NCBI GenBank assembly: GCA_000310025.1
Contig: FN648523.1
Span: forward strand, 21,890-85,889
Direction of reading: 5' to 3'
From: Ectocarpus siliculosus
Taxonomy: Eukaryota; Sar; Phaeophyceae; Ectocarpales; Ectocarpaceae
Length of the DNA stretch: 64,000 nucleotides
The notes below the pieces were generated by a model. That model saw only the letters and a program-made list of their open reading frames with translations. It ran no database searches and was not told where the DNA came from. Made by a program: the position numbers and the translations under genes. The stretch's first letter is position 1. Each line of letters opens with the position of its first letter. Below, piece after piece: positions 1-9,828 of this stretch.

Positions 1-300
1 GTTTTCCAGGTTCCCCCCCCCCAGTTTCCTTTTTCCCCCCCGTTTTTTTGGTTCCCCAATTTTCCAAATTTTTGGGGAAAATTTGTTTGGGTGTTTGAAA
101 CCAGAGGGGGGGGGGGGTGCCAAAACCCTTTAAATAAATCCTCCAAGGTTTTTGAAGAAGACCTTTTTGGGGATTTCCCTTTTTGTTTTCAACCTTTTTT
201 TTTTTTTTCCTGGCCTTTGGTTTCCGTTGGGGGTTTGGTTTCCTGGGGGGGTTTGGAAATGTTGGGGGGGCCCCCCCCCCCCCCCCCCGGCAAGAAAATG
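1..300. other. Homopolymer-rich contig edge, doubtful base quality
   Basis: Runs of G, C and T of 7-18 bases follow one another with little normal sequence between them, ending in a long G run followed by a C run at about 262-288. Composition changes abruptly to ordinary mixed sequence at about 290. This looks like unreliable consensus sequence or a low-complexity gap edge. Open frames across it (for example one starting at 91) are not trustworthy. Confidence 0.6.
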
Positions 301-387
301 TTAACCTCGGGTGGATGCCATAACTTCTTTCCCGCTGGTACTCGACTCGTGCACTTCCCGCTCGTTGTGACACCGGCCGCCCCCCAG

Positions 388-1304
388 CCGATCGGCGAAG
401 CCGAAAGCAGGACCGAGAAAATTGAACCTGACGCGCATCTCGGCGGAAAAACAACGCGCTGCGCTCTGTCTCGACAAGAACTTGGAAGAGGAGGGTGGCA
501 GCGGTGCCAGCAACGGCAGGGTGAGTTCGACCGAAACTCCACAATTTGTTCCGCGATGATGTGTTTTCGTCCTTCAGATTGTATTGAGTTGTTGATGCCA
601 TGCGTGTTTTTTTTTTGTTGGTGTGGTTTTGTTGCCTTTTCGTTTGGCGGAACCGACCCTCGGGATGCCCTGCGTTACAGATATGCTGTGAACCGTCGCG
701 ATGGCTTTTTTATGTAAGGCAACAAGAAAGCTTAAACGACGAGCGAGCAACGAAAAAATCTGCGACAACCGGCGTCTGTGGTCGGACCGCGTTAGTTTTC
801 CCGCAGTCCTGGAAAGGTACAGCAGCAGACTTGGAGGTCGCTCAACTTCGTAACGCGCCTGCCTCTTCGGCACTGTAACTGATTCCAACTCTGTTTTGTG
901 CCCCCGAACTTGGCGGCTGAAACTTGATCGTCGCGGAGTAATCGACTTCCCGCTTCCTTTCTCGTGCTCCCCCCCCCCCGCGTGTTCTTCCGTAGGTATC
1001 GCCACGCGCAGCAACCACCGCCGTCGCGTCCAAGCCCACTTACGGAGGGGGGAGCAGCAGCAGCACCACCGCCACCAGCAGCGGAGGGCGACCGGCTCCT
1101 GCTGCTGCTAGCTCGAACACGACGAGGCCGGCGGCAGCTTACCGCCCAGCGGCCGCTTCCCGCCCAGCGGCCGCTTCCCGCCCAGCGGCCGCTTCCCGCC
1201 CAGCGGCGTCGGGGAGGACGGTCGGCGGCGGAGCGGCTAGGGGCGGGGGGAACGGGATCCCGTCCGCCGGCTCGCTTCGGTCTTCCGGGCATAACCTCTG
1301 GTAG
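388..1304 (+). CDS. 3' end of an unidentified gene (two exons, Ala/Ser/Pro-rich tail)
   Basis: I do not recognise this gene. Two exons join in phase: 388-520 (acceptor after a C-rich tract, donor GTGAGT) and 996-1304 (acceptor after a C-run and TTCTTCCGTAG, stop TAG). The first exon gives a charged stretch with the motif DKNLEEEGGSGASNGR. The second is low complexity: Ser/Thr/Gly, then about four copies of a six-residue Pro-Ala-Ala-Ala-Ser-Arg unit made by an 18-bp tandem repeat, then Gly-rich sequence. No domain is visible. The 5' part would lie left of the window or in the poor-quality sequence at 1-300. Composition alone could mislead in such GC-rich DNA, so the call is tentative; the matched phases and good splice sites are the main support. 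Confidence 0.4.
1143..1207 (+). repeat. 18-bp tandem repeat, about 3.6 copies
   Basis: The unit CGCCCAGCGGCCGCTTCC is repeated at 1143, 1161 and 1179, with a partial fourth copy to 1207. It lies inside the proposed last exon of the gene at 388-1304 and keeps frame there because 18 is a multiple of three. Confidence 0.9.
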
Positions 1305-4300
1305 AAGAGAAGAATATTGTGCCGTGCCGTTTCTTGGTGTGCTGTTGTTGCAAACCTTGTTCTTGGCTATTCGCGTCGTCGTATTTGGCCGCGGTGGTGT
1401 TTATTTATCTTGATGCGTGAGGCGATCGGCGGCGCTACTGCTGAGACCGTCAGTTTGCTATACATTGGGTGGTTCTGGTGCACGGGGTTTTGTCAACTGC
1501 TGTGTGTCGAGGTAGATGATGTGCGCCTGGCGTCGATTTTTTATTGTTGGGCGTGGCTGGGTTTTTGCGCGCCTCGAAGGACGTGAGTGCCGCTTCCGCT
1601 GTGCGTGTGTGTGATAGCGCCACTGCTGTGTGGTGTGCAATGGCCGACAAGTCGCGATTTTCCGGCATTCCTTGTATTATATCAGTACTTTATTGTTCTT
1701 TTGATTTTATTGCTCATGTCCCGGTGTTCCTAGTGATTCGAGGTATTGTTGACCGTAACGGGATTGCTGGCATGCTAGGTTGTGTGGTTTCGACTTTGTA
1801 CAGCTGGCTAGCCCGCTGTTGCCGTGCGAAACGCGGGCTTGTTGTCAGTCCATGGCTACCCGCGCCGGATAGTGTTTATCGTAGAGCCTGTGTGGTGTTT
1901 GCACCTGGGGTTCACGTTTTGAGTGGAGTGCGGCAGGCCCCGCCGGCGTGTCTGATTGGCTCCGGTGGCACTGCTGCGTGTTTGTTGCGTTTTTTATCTC
2001 TCTTAGGCGCATGCATGCGTCGGGAAAAGGACATGGGATTTAAGTGTAACTGTCACTGGACCTTGTTTGGCGGTGATTGTATGCAGCTCGCCCATTGCCT
2101 TCCGCCAGAGTCTCGTTTGGCTTCTTTCCTCTATGATACAAGCTCGGACTTGGTGGGGCCAACTAGATGGTTCGTCTACGAGTGGGTTGATTTGCTGTCC
2201 TGATGAACAACCACCACGTGATGAACGACGTACTTGTACCGAAAGTCCCGTGTTCCTGACATCCGCGGGTGGGTGTGGGTGTGAGTGTCATTTACCGTTC
2301 GTTCGTTTAACCTCAACACGAGGCACTTGGAATTGTCAGTTTGGGAGAAAAAATATGGGCGAAAAAATTATGTATTGTTCATTGGCTTGACCAGACAAAC
2401 AAGAGGATAGCTTTTGCTCGGAGGGTACGGCTGCGGATGGTACTACTTGTAGCTGATGATAGTTTTCAGGCGACAACGGTAATACGTTGTCCTGTTGGCC
2501 AATAAGCCCGCTGAATGATATGGCAGCTTGTCTTGATGAGGCTGATGGGGCTACTTTAATTGCATAGATTTCGACAAATAGCCCAAGGGAAGCGCGCTGT
2601 GCCCACCGAGAACTTGCGGAGATTCCACTCAGTATTTTTGTGCATCATAATGCAGTTGAAGCGAGCACTTCGCAAAGTTCGTTGTTGCGGAGGAAGCTTT
2701 TTTTTTTTTTTGCAAGATCCTTGCATTTGTCCAATGCCCAACGGACTGAGGGAGGGGGGAGATTAGATGCTGGTGGTAGAGCTGCCTTCTTGCGTTCGGT
2801 TAGCTGATGGCGTGCTTGTCTCTCCGTACGCATTTATCCCAAGGCTCTCCCGTATTGGGAGGTTGGTTCAAGTCTCTTTATGGTGGCGACAATGTGGAGT
2901 TAGCCGGACCATGCCCACAAGCAGCGGTCGTTACAAGAGGCTTTCTAATACTTCTAGATATTATGTAGTTCACGACACGGACGGGAGACCAAGAATTTGT
3001 GGACCGAATTTTTTCACCGAATTTCAATCGATTATGACACAGAAATTTGTGGACAGGGTTACCCGTCCTCGACCTACAGCAGGAAAATGCCATCGCTGTG
3101 GCTTTGTGAGTACCGCTACGAAGAAATGTAGACACTTGCTGTAGGGAGAACCCCACTATTACCCCTCCAAGCTGTTGACAACCCACCGTTGGACGGAGCC
3201 CACATATTAAAAAGTACTCCTATGTAGTAAGAGGTTCTTCCTCCAATCTATGTAATGTCGGGTGGATATCACACCCATTTTGGCTGATTTTCGAAGAAGC
3301 TCGATCGACTATCATAATACGACACAACGGAGGGATTCTCCCCGATATTTTGTCGTTGACCCAGTAGAGAACTACAGGGGATGTTTTGTAAAATGTAAGT
3401 TACCTTTACAGATATTTTTGTACCTAGCACCAGCTGGCATCATCACTGGTATAAATAATCAGTGTATAGACTTAAAAATACTCGAAATAAGTCCAGTACC
3501 CAGCCGGTTTCCCTCCACTCACTGAAAAGACTCCACATCCCGTTCGACTGTGGGTATATCTCGAGTGCTGAACTCTTCTCGCATTAAAAATTGAAGGCGA
3601 AGTACCGCAGGAGGGGAGGGTAGAGAGAGGCTCTTCTGTGTGACCACGGGTTGGAATAAACGGCACTACTAGTAGTGCTGTGAGCGCTGATGATTTGAAG
3701 TGAAGAACAAATATACATATATACAAGGTCTCCCTTCGGGACGTGGGTGTCTACTCTCCCTCAGGTGACGCAAGACCACATGCGCATTGCCCGAATAGGG
3801 ACTGCTGTGTGTCTTACAACGCTTGTATTTCCGCACAAAACATCCCGCACGTTGTTATTCTACATTGATTGGAGCCAGCTCGAGCGGACAATATTTTGGC
3901 AGCGATAACTCAGAATTCCATGACGTCTTTGATTGATGATGGCAGATTATTTCCGATGAGACCCAAATTTGAAGCCGAAACAACACCACAAATAATGGGA
4001 CATGTTCAACACTGCGGCTGGATGCATGCTCTCAGACTTGTCTACACTTGGCCCGCTGCGAAGTGCAGTAAACGTAGGTACTGCTGTTGGACAACGCGAT
4101 GACACGAAGAGTCACAGCCAGCCATGAATCATCGAATGAATGAATGAAAGAACGAAATGAACGTGGAGAGACAAGAAGAGGCAAATATTTCAAACCGTTG
4201 TATTTGATGGGTTCGATAGGTTTCAGAATTGGTTCGCCAGGCTTTTTCAGCGCGGAACGCGTCCCCGGGGTTTTGAGCCAGTTTTCGCAACTTTGGCCGT

Positions 4301-5894
4301 CAACCACACGCGCCACGGAGGAGGCCTACCGAGCTCCGGGCACGGGCGTTAATGTACCGACGAGCCTCCTGCGTGCCCGTGAGAAGGAACCGCGATAAAA
4401 GACTCGCTGCCGCGAGAGAAAGTAACGCCGAGTCATGAAAAGTGACCAAATCTTATATGTACATACATATACAAGGGCGCTTCGCGGCGTACCGCTTCGC
4501 GGTCGCCGCTACGCTCGTAGGTTCAATGGCGATGGCAAGTGTGTGCGGGTGGAGTTTTGAAATGAGAGATACGAAGAAAAAATGCTGCGAAGAGGGAAAA
4601 ATAAATTTGTTTGTTGTTTGTTCGAAGAGCAGAGACGCACAATGACTATATTAATATTTTACGCGACGGCCGGAGGACAGAGTATGTATGTATTTAACCC
4701 TTACGTGACTGGGTTAATTTGGAGTTTTTTGTTTTTTTCCCCACAACAGCTGGCTCTCTGCGGTCAAAGATCTTCCAAGCATGCGTGCGTGTACAGTGAC
4801 AGTGTACACCCATAAATAATCACGGCGGCAAGGATGGTGCAGCAGTGGGTCCATGTGTGGGGCTCACAGACAGGGATGGGGACGCGGTATATGTAAGAGT
4901 GACGAACAGGAGTACTACAGTAGTAGTACTGCTGCTCGACGAAAAAAACGGCCCGCTCATCAGAGAAAATCGAGACCATCATCCACTATTATCGCACAAA
5001 ATGCATAAAAATCGTGATAAATTTTACTATTATTCTGTACTACAAATAGAGAGCTAGCTGTGATCGGAGCTGTGATCGGAGCTAGCTGTAGTCCCGAAAA
5101 CCCTTGCCTTTGAGCGAAATTTTGCACACAGTAGACGAACCACCCTTCACTCCCAATACTGGGAACCACACGCACGCACCGCAACCACAACATCAAGCAC
5201 CGAGGCAGTACGTTAGCATCGGCTCCGGTGTGCGCTTTCTCTGCTCTCCCCCGCGGATGCGGCACCGGGTTGATCACTGTTCAGGGTGCTGCTGTATGTA
5301 TGTACCCTCTCCGTCCGGTGGTGGTATTGTTGTGCGTTTGAATCTTAGACTGCAGCAGCAGTATAGATAGGCAGTAGATTGGATCTGGAAAGAAAGGATA
5401 TTATTATCTGTCCCACGCCAGAGAGAGAGATGAGGCATGATGGGTGAAGAATATATATATATATATATAGTGTTGTTGTACCATGTGAGTCCTGTGCACG
5501 TTGATTGAAGGCTGATAAGCGTGCTTTTGGGGTGGGCTGCCTGTGTCTCCCTGCTGGTCTCTATCTATCTATGTAGTTTTTTTACTCTTAGCCGAGGCAC
5601 AACGGCGATCTTCTGGCACCCAAAGTGATGGGCGCTGAGAACGGAGCTGAATCGGCCTGTAGTAGTCACGTACTGTACGGGTTTACACGCGACAATCATC
5701 ATGCGACACTACCCTGCCAAGAGACAACTCTTGGTGTACGTACTGACTGCACTACAACACAACGACAGCAGTGTTTCTTTCGTTGTTCAAACAAGAGATC
5801 ACGATGTGCACAACAAAATCAGCGGGAAAACATTTTATCGGTTTGGTTCCGGTGCTCGCACGCACCTATACATAGATGGAGATCAAGGCATCTC
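1305..5894. other. Gene-poor region, T/G-rich then A-rich; no supported gene
   Basis: The first part (to about 2400) is T- and G-rich on the plus strand, as expected for a 3' UTR or intergenic DNA. I see no chain of exons in phase. Small structures only: a poly-T run near 2699, an (AT)n run at about 5452-5468, and a duplicated segment at about 5050-5090 in which GAGCTGTGATCG-like sequence occurs twice between two GCTAGC sites. Open frames here are short, unrelated and of unbiased composition. Confidence 0.5.
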
Positions 5895-6375
5895 TTCGCG
5901 TCTACACCCGAGACTCGGCACGCTCAGAGAGATCCTTATCACACCAGTGTCCTGGTGATCTCAGATGAAATGGTTCGGCCTTTGTGTCATACCGGTGCTG
6001 TCACATCCATGCCTGGGTGTATTTGTCTCGCACGGCCGTTGCTTTTTTTCTTCAGTCTTGCTTTGTCAGCTGGAGACCTGCATGATGCGTGTGTGTGTGT
6101 GTGTGTGTGATGTGTGATGTGATGTCGAACATATTTGTGCCACACTCAGCTCGCTCCAGAGCTCACGCATCTTGTCGCGTCTACACCCAAGACTCAGTAT
6201 TGCCAGAGAAATTCCTTTTACACCAGTGTCCTGATGATCTGGGATAACATGGTGCAGCCAGTGTGTCATACTGATAGGTGCTGTCACATGTCCATGCCTA
6301 CGCTGCTGTGTATTCGTCCCACACCGCCGTTGGCTTTTTTTCTGGCGTTTGATGGCTGGCGGACCGCATGCAGCT
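5895..6375. repeat. Diverged direct tandem duplication, period about 278 bp
   Basis: Sequence at about 5895-6085 recurs at about 6173-6375 in the same orientation. Shared landmarks in order are CGCGTCTACACCC, CACCAGTGTCCTG, GTGTCATAC, GGTGCTGTCACAT, CCATGCCT and a GCCGTTG-GCTTTTTTTCT segment. A (GT)n run (about 6088-6108) separates the copies. The copies are clearly diverged, so the duplication is old. No function is evident. Confidence 0.75.
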
Positions 6376-7967
6376 CACAACCATGCTCACATCATGCACA
6401 CACATGCACACTCGTGCGACACAAATATGTCCGAACCATGTAGCTTCACTTCCCGTTGCTCTGCACCCTCTCTCCTGACGCCACCAAAGTTCTTGATCAC
6501 TCTGCCCACCTCTGACACCGCCATGGCATAGCTCAACTGCTGGTTTCTACATGCGGGAGGCTGGTTCAGAGGCAGTAGACATTTGGCTCTCCAGGAATCG
6601 TACGCCTGTTCTATTCTATGTTCCAATAAATAATCTGACTCTCAATTTCATGCTTCGCTCTCAATTTCACGAATATGTTGTTGTTTTAATTGCTCGGAGT
6701 AGTAAGAAGTTTGTTTTTCAGAAACAAAAAGGCTCACTTTCCACGAAAAAAGTAGGAAAATAGGGTTACGTAACACAATAATAATAGCTCCACCTGGGCC
6801 ACACCATAGAAGAAACGTCTCAATAAGAAAACAGAGGAGCGACCCCCTAAAATGCTCTACTATTCATAAGACACGAGGGGGGTTACTGGGGGGGGAGTGT
6901 GTCGAATAATTAAACTAAGAAAGAAACATCAAACAACCAGCTTTTTTTCTCTCTCTTCCCCCCCTCTCTCCCATGCCATGTATGTATATGTGCTACCCAC
7001 CCCCTCAGCGAGACGTTGTAGCTGAATAAAGTTCGCTACTTCTCGGGTGTGCGGTCTTCGTATGTATGTGATCTGATGTACAGCCGTCGGTGATGAGAAT
7101 CGAGGTTGAGTACGGGAGGCAGGCGAGGAAAAAAAGCAGCGCAAATCATTTCGTATGCGTATGTATGTATGTATGCATGCATACGGTAGTTTTTTTAGTT
7201 TTTCAGTACGTTGTGTGTACATAATAAGCAAAAGAAGCAGAGAAAAGCAGACAACTTTTTCTGCCGATTTATGAAAATATGGAAACCCACAGCAGCTGAG
7301 CAGTAGTATTTCTACATGTTCTGCTAGAGGGTTTTGGGAGTCAGATGACAGTAGAAGTTGTGTGTTGCTGTGTGTTGGTGGGATGCGGAGGAGTGGGAGT
7401 GTGATGCGGTGCCGGTAGCCGCTCTACAATAAAGTGCGGTAGGTATCCAGAAGATATTTCCGGGAAAAAAAAAAAGTATTTCCATGAACCGGAGGAACAA
7501 ACAACGTATTTATTTCATTTTTTTTTCTTCTCGGGCGGGTGTAGTTTTGCAGACAGCTGTGCGCACGACACTGGCCGCTAACCCCCCCGCCTTTCGCCTG
7601 GATCAAAAGGGAGACGCACTACAGCAGTAGAGTACTTTGTCTCGTCTCATGCGGAGACTTGGTGGCTTGGTTGTCGTGTGTGGCAGGGTGTGTGGTGTGT
7701 AGCCAGCGCACACGCACAATCCACGTCAGCCGCTTGCCGAATGTATGTATGAGTGGCCTGCACTGTCAATAAATCGGGGTGTGATTGGTGGATCCATGGT
7801 AGATGTCGGAGACGCGATTTTCTGCCCTCGCTAGCGCAGCACGCAGTCCGCCCCGAGAGCGCGCGGCACGCCGGGAGGGCCCTCGCAACACAGGGCTGCC
7901 GGCAGAAGCGATTCCCGCGGCGAACGGAGGTGCATGGGCGGAGATATTCGCAAAAAAGGGGCTCTAG
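6376..7967. other. Intergenic stretch without recognisable genes
   Basis: A/T-rich DNA with TATG-type simple repeats (about 7155-7180) and scattered short open frames whose composition is unremarkable. Nothing here could be joined into a credible gene on either strand. Confidence 0.5.
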
Positions 7968-7968
7968 G

Positions 7969-8011
7969 CTCACGAGAGCATCAGGATTGCGTTTCCTGCG
8001 ATCTCGTGAGC
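7969..8011. repeat. Imperfect stem-loop
   Basis: GGCTCACGAGA at 7969-7979 is answered by TCTCGTGAGCC at 8001-8011, with partial pairing in between (CATCAGG versus CCTGCG). It could be a small transposon end or a terminator-like hairpin; nothing decides between these. Confidence 0.6.
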
Positions 8012-8199
8012 CCTCAGCCCGTAGGAAATCCGTCTATAGGTCTATCTATATATCTCGAATGGGTAGTCTTTCTGTGTGTGTTTTTATTATTCCTTAATAC
8101 TTTGTCAGCAGACAGAGTGGAAGTGCTGACAATAGCGGGGTTGAAACAGTCTCGTCGAGAGCTTTCCGAAAACGTATCTTGTTACTTCATACCTACCTC

Positions 8200-8285
8200 C
8201 TCTTCTTCGTCGTGGAGGCATCGAGCTTTGAAAATTGGTTGTTGTGCGGGAATACCGTTCTTACATCACCTCCTGCGGTACGGTA
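8200..8285. repeat. Relic of the MITE family found at 26474-26694
   Basis: About 40 bases around 8200-8240, including ATCGAGCTTTGAAAATTGG at 8220-8238, match the reverse complement of the inner left arm and loop edge of the 26.5-kb MITE (CCTCTTC..TCGTCGTGGAG, then ATCGAGCTTTGAAAATCGG). A TACGGTA end-like motif follows near 8280. Only one arm is present, so this is a decayed or solo-arm copy. Confidence 0.55.
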
Positions 8286-8564
8286 TGTATGTATATGGTA
8301 TGCACTGACTGGTAGTAGTCATCACGTTTCAAACATACATGGATCACATCTCAAACAAGTAGTCTGTGTGTGTAACCCTAAGTCCACGTCCGTTCATGTT
8401 CACGTTCATTTTGGTGTACCACAACCAACCAACCCCCAGGTTTGCAGCCAGTTTTTACACTCTTTTGGTGACTCTTCCTATCTGGACTTCACGCCGTCTG
8501 ATTGGCCAGGCGTTGGTTCCTAGTCTTGACTCTCTCCAGCGCCCTCGTACAAATACCGCACTCC

Positions 8565-8586
8565 GAGAACGCGGCGCCGCGTTCTC
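8565..8586. repeat. Perfect 22-bp palindrome
   Basis: GAGAACGCGGC is followed directly by its exact reverse complement GCCGCGTTCTC. It lies 40 bp left of the TTAGGG tract. A protein-binding site or a repair scar are both possible. Confidence 0.85.
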
Positions 8587-8627
8587 GCCCAGTTCGCGGC
8601 CGCTAGGTCGTGCGTTGGCCGTGGGTG

Positions 8628-8715
8628 AGGGTTAGGGTTAGGGTTAGGGTTAGGGTTAGGGTTAGGGTTAGGGTTAGGGTTAGGGTTAGGGTTAGGGTTA
8701 GGGTTAGGTTAGGTC
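8628..8715. repeat. Interstitial telomere-type (TTAGGG)n tract, about 13-14 units
   Basis: Uninterrupted TTAGGG units run from about 8628 to 8708, ending in one shortened unit (TTAGG). The repeat matches the telomere unit common to many eukaryotes, including brown algae. Unique sequence continues on both sides, so it is not a chromosome end in this assembly. It may be a double-strand-break repair insertion, a fusion relic or a mis-join. Confidence 0.9.
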
Positions 8716-8856
8716 GGCCACGGTGTATCCTAGCCTTGCGCGGTGTGCGTGCATACGGGAAGCATACGGAGTACAACAGCATGCATGCATAGGTTTTCGC
8801 GAGAAGATTGGCCTAGAGGTAGCGTCTGTAGACTGTAGACAGCCGGCTGTCTGCAA

Positions 8857-8909
8857 CAAAGGCTATGACTCTTTATATACCACAGGTATATAAAGAGTCA
8901 TAGCCTTTG
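8857..8909. repeat. Perfect 25-bp-arm inverted repeat with 3-nt loop
   Basis: Arm 8857-8881 (starts CAAAGGCTATGACTCTTTAT) is perfectly complementary to arm 8885-8909; the spacer is ACA. TCTGCAACA lies just outside both sides, partly extending the symmetry in direct rather than inverted form. The arms contain TATATA. As RNA it would form a very stable hairpin, so a small-RNA precursor or a miniature fold-back element are both conceivable. Confidence 0.9.
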
Positions 8910-9167
8910 ACTTTGGTCTGCAACAACTAGTCGGCTAGTAGTCGGTACGCTTTGATGTATTGAGATAAAGATCCATCTGGATCCACAAGAAAAATATATT
9001 CCGAAGAAATTTCACGGAACAATTGCGTATGTTTACGTGGCAGTAGCCTCTACAGCAGTATTAGAGCCAGAAACGGCGGGGCGTGGTGCGCAGCTAACCA
9101 CACAACCAGCTCCTCACTGCCTTCTCATGCGGCCACAGACAAATCGGGAAGAAGATCCATTCAGACC

Positions 9168-9563
9168 ATGCAGCAGCAACAGCAGCAGCAGCAGCAGCAG
9201 CAGCAAGCCTCGCTTCTTCTGAACCATGCGATGAAAGCGTTGCTGCTGCTGTCTGTTTTGGTGCGCGGGTTGGTCAGCGTTTGTGTGCGCCCACTGCTGT
9301 CACCAGTAAACCAAGAACATCGCGCCGGGGAGGCAACAGCAGCTGTTGTTGAGCCTGGTTGGCAGCCGGCGTCACGAGGCACCACGCACGAGGCTCGGAA
9401 AGAGAGGGCAGAGCCGCGGCGGCCATGGGCAAGGGCACGGCCAGGGAGAGGGAAAGGGGCAGATGGGCGAGGGCTTGGGGGCGGAGGAGGCGGCTCCGAG
9501 ACGAGGGCACTCAAAGCGGAGGCGGCTGCTGCAGCGTCTTCTTCGAGCAACAGGTCAGCATGA
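9168..9563 (+). CDS. Possible exon encoding a poly-Gln N-terminus and hydrophobic segment
   Basis: The frame opens with Met followed by 12 Gln from a (CAG)n tract at 9168-9205, then a hydrophobic stretch of about 22 residues (around residues 20-42), then Arg/Gly/Ala-rich sequence. A possible donor (CAACAG|GTCAGC) lies near the end. No domain is visible and no second exon could be attached. Triplet repeats keep several frames open by chance, so this may not be a gene. Confidence 0.2.
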   Translation: MQQQQQQQQQQQQASLLLNHAMKALLLLSVLVRGLVSVCVRPLLSPVNQEHRAGEATAAVVEPGWQPASRGTTHEARKERAEPRRPWARARPGRGKGADGRGLGGGGGGSETRALKAEAAAAASSSSNRSA

Positions 9564-9828
9564 CTGCTGTAAAGTGCAACCTGCAAAAGAGTGTGCAGCA
9601 CTCACTATTGGATACGACAGCTGTGTGCGATCCACACGCACCCTGTATTGGTACCACTCCCGCATGTAGCAGCAGTTTGGTCCTGACGCATACCTGCACA
9701 TCAGTACAGCCATATACTCCAGGCATGTAGACTGCTGTACGACTGCTGCTGTACAGCAGTAACTGCTGCAAGAGAGCTAAATTAAGGAACAATAAAAACA
9801 CACACAGAAAGACTACCCATTCGAGATA

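Larger units (their letters stand above)
8049..9828. mobile_element. Region bounded by about 48-bp near-perfect inverted repeats
   Basis: The sequence at 8049-8097 (beginning TATCTCGAATGGGTAGTC) reappears in reverse complement at 9781-9828 with one clear mismatch. The 1.78 kb between them holds the telomere-like tract, a long hairpin, a MITE relic and a Gln-tract open frame. Long inverted ends are typical of fold-back elements or MITE-rich composites, but I see no transposase and no convincing target duplication. It may equally be a pair of dispersed repeat copies in opposite orientation. The pogo-like element begins exactly at the TA that ends the right-hand copy. Confidence 0.35.

Noticed and set aside
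8610-8792. Open frame encoding an Arg-Val repeat
   Set aside because: It is the translation of the TTAGGG tract and has no meaning as a protein.
9167-9204. Poly-Gln tract as proof of a gene
   Set aside because: A bare (CAG)n microsatellite gives this in any genome; only a low-confidence exon is reported.
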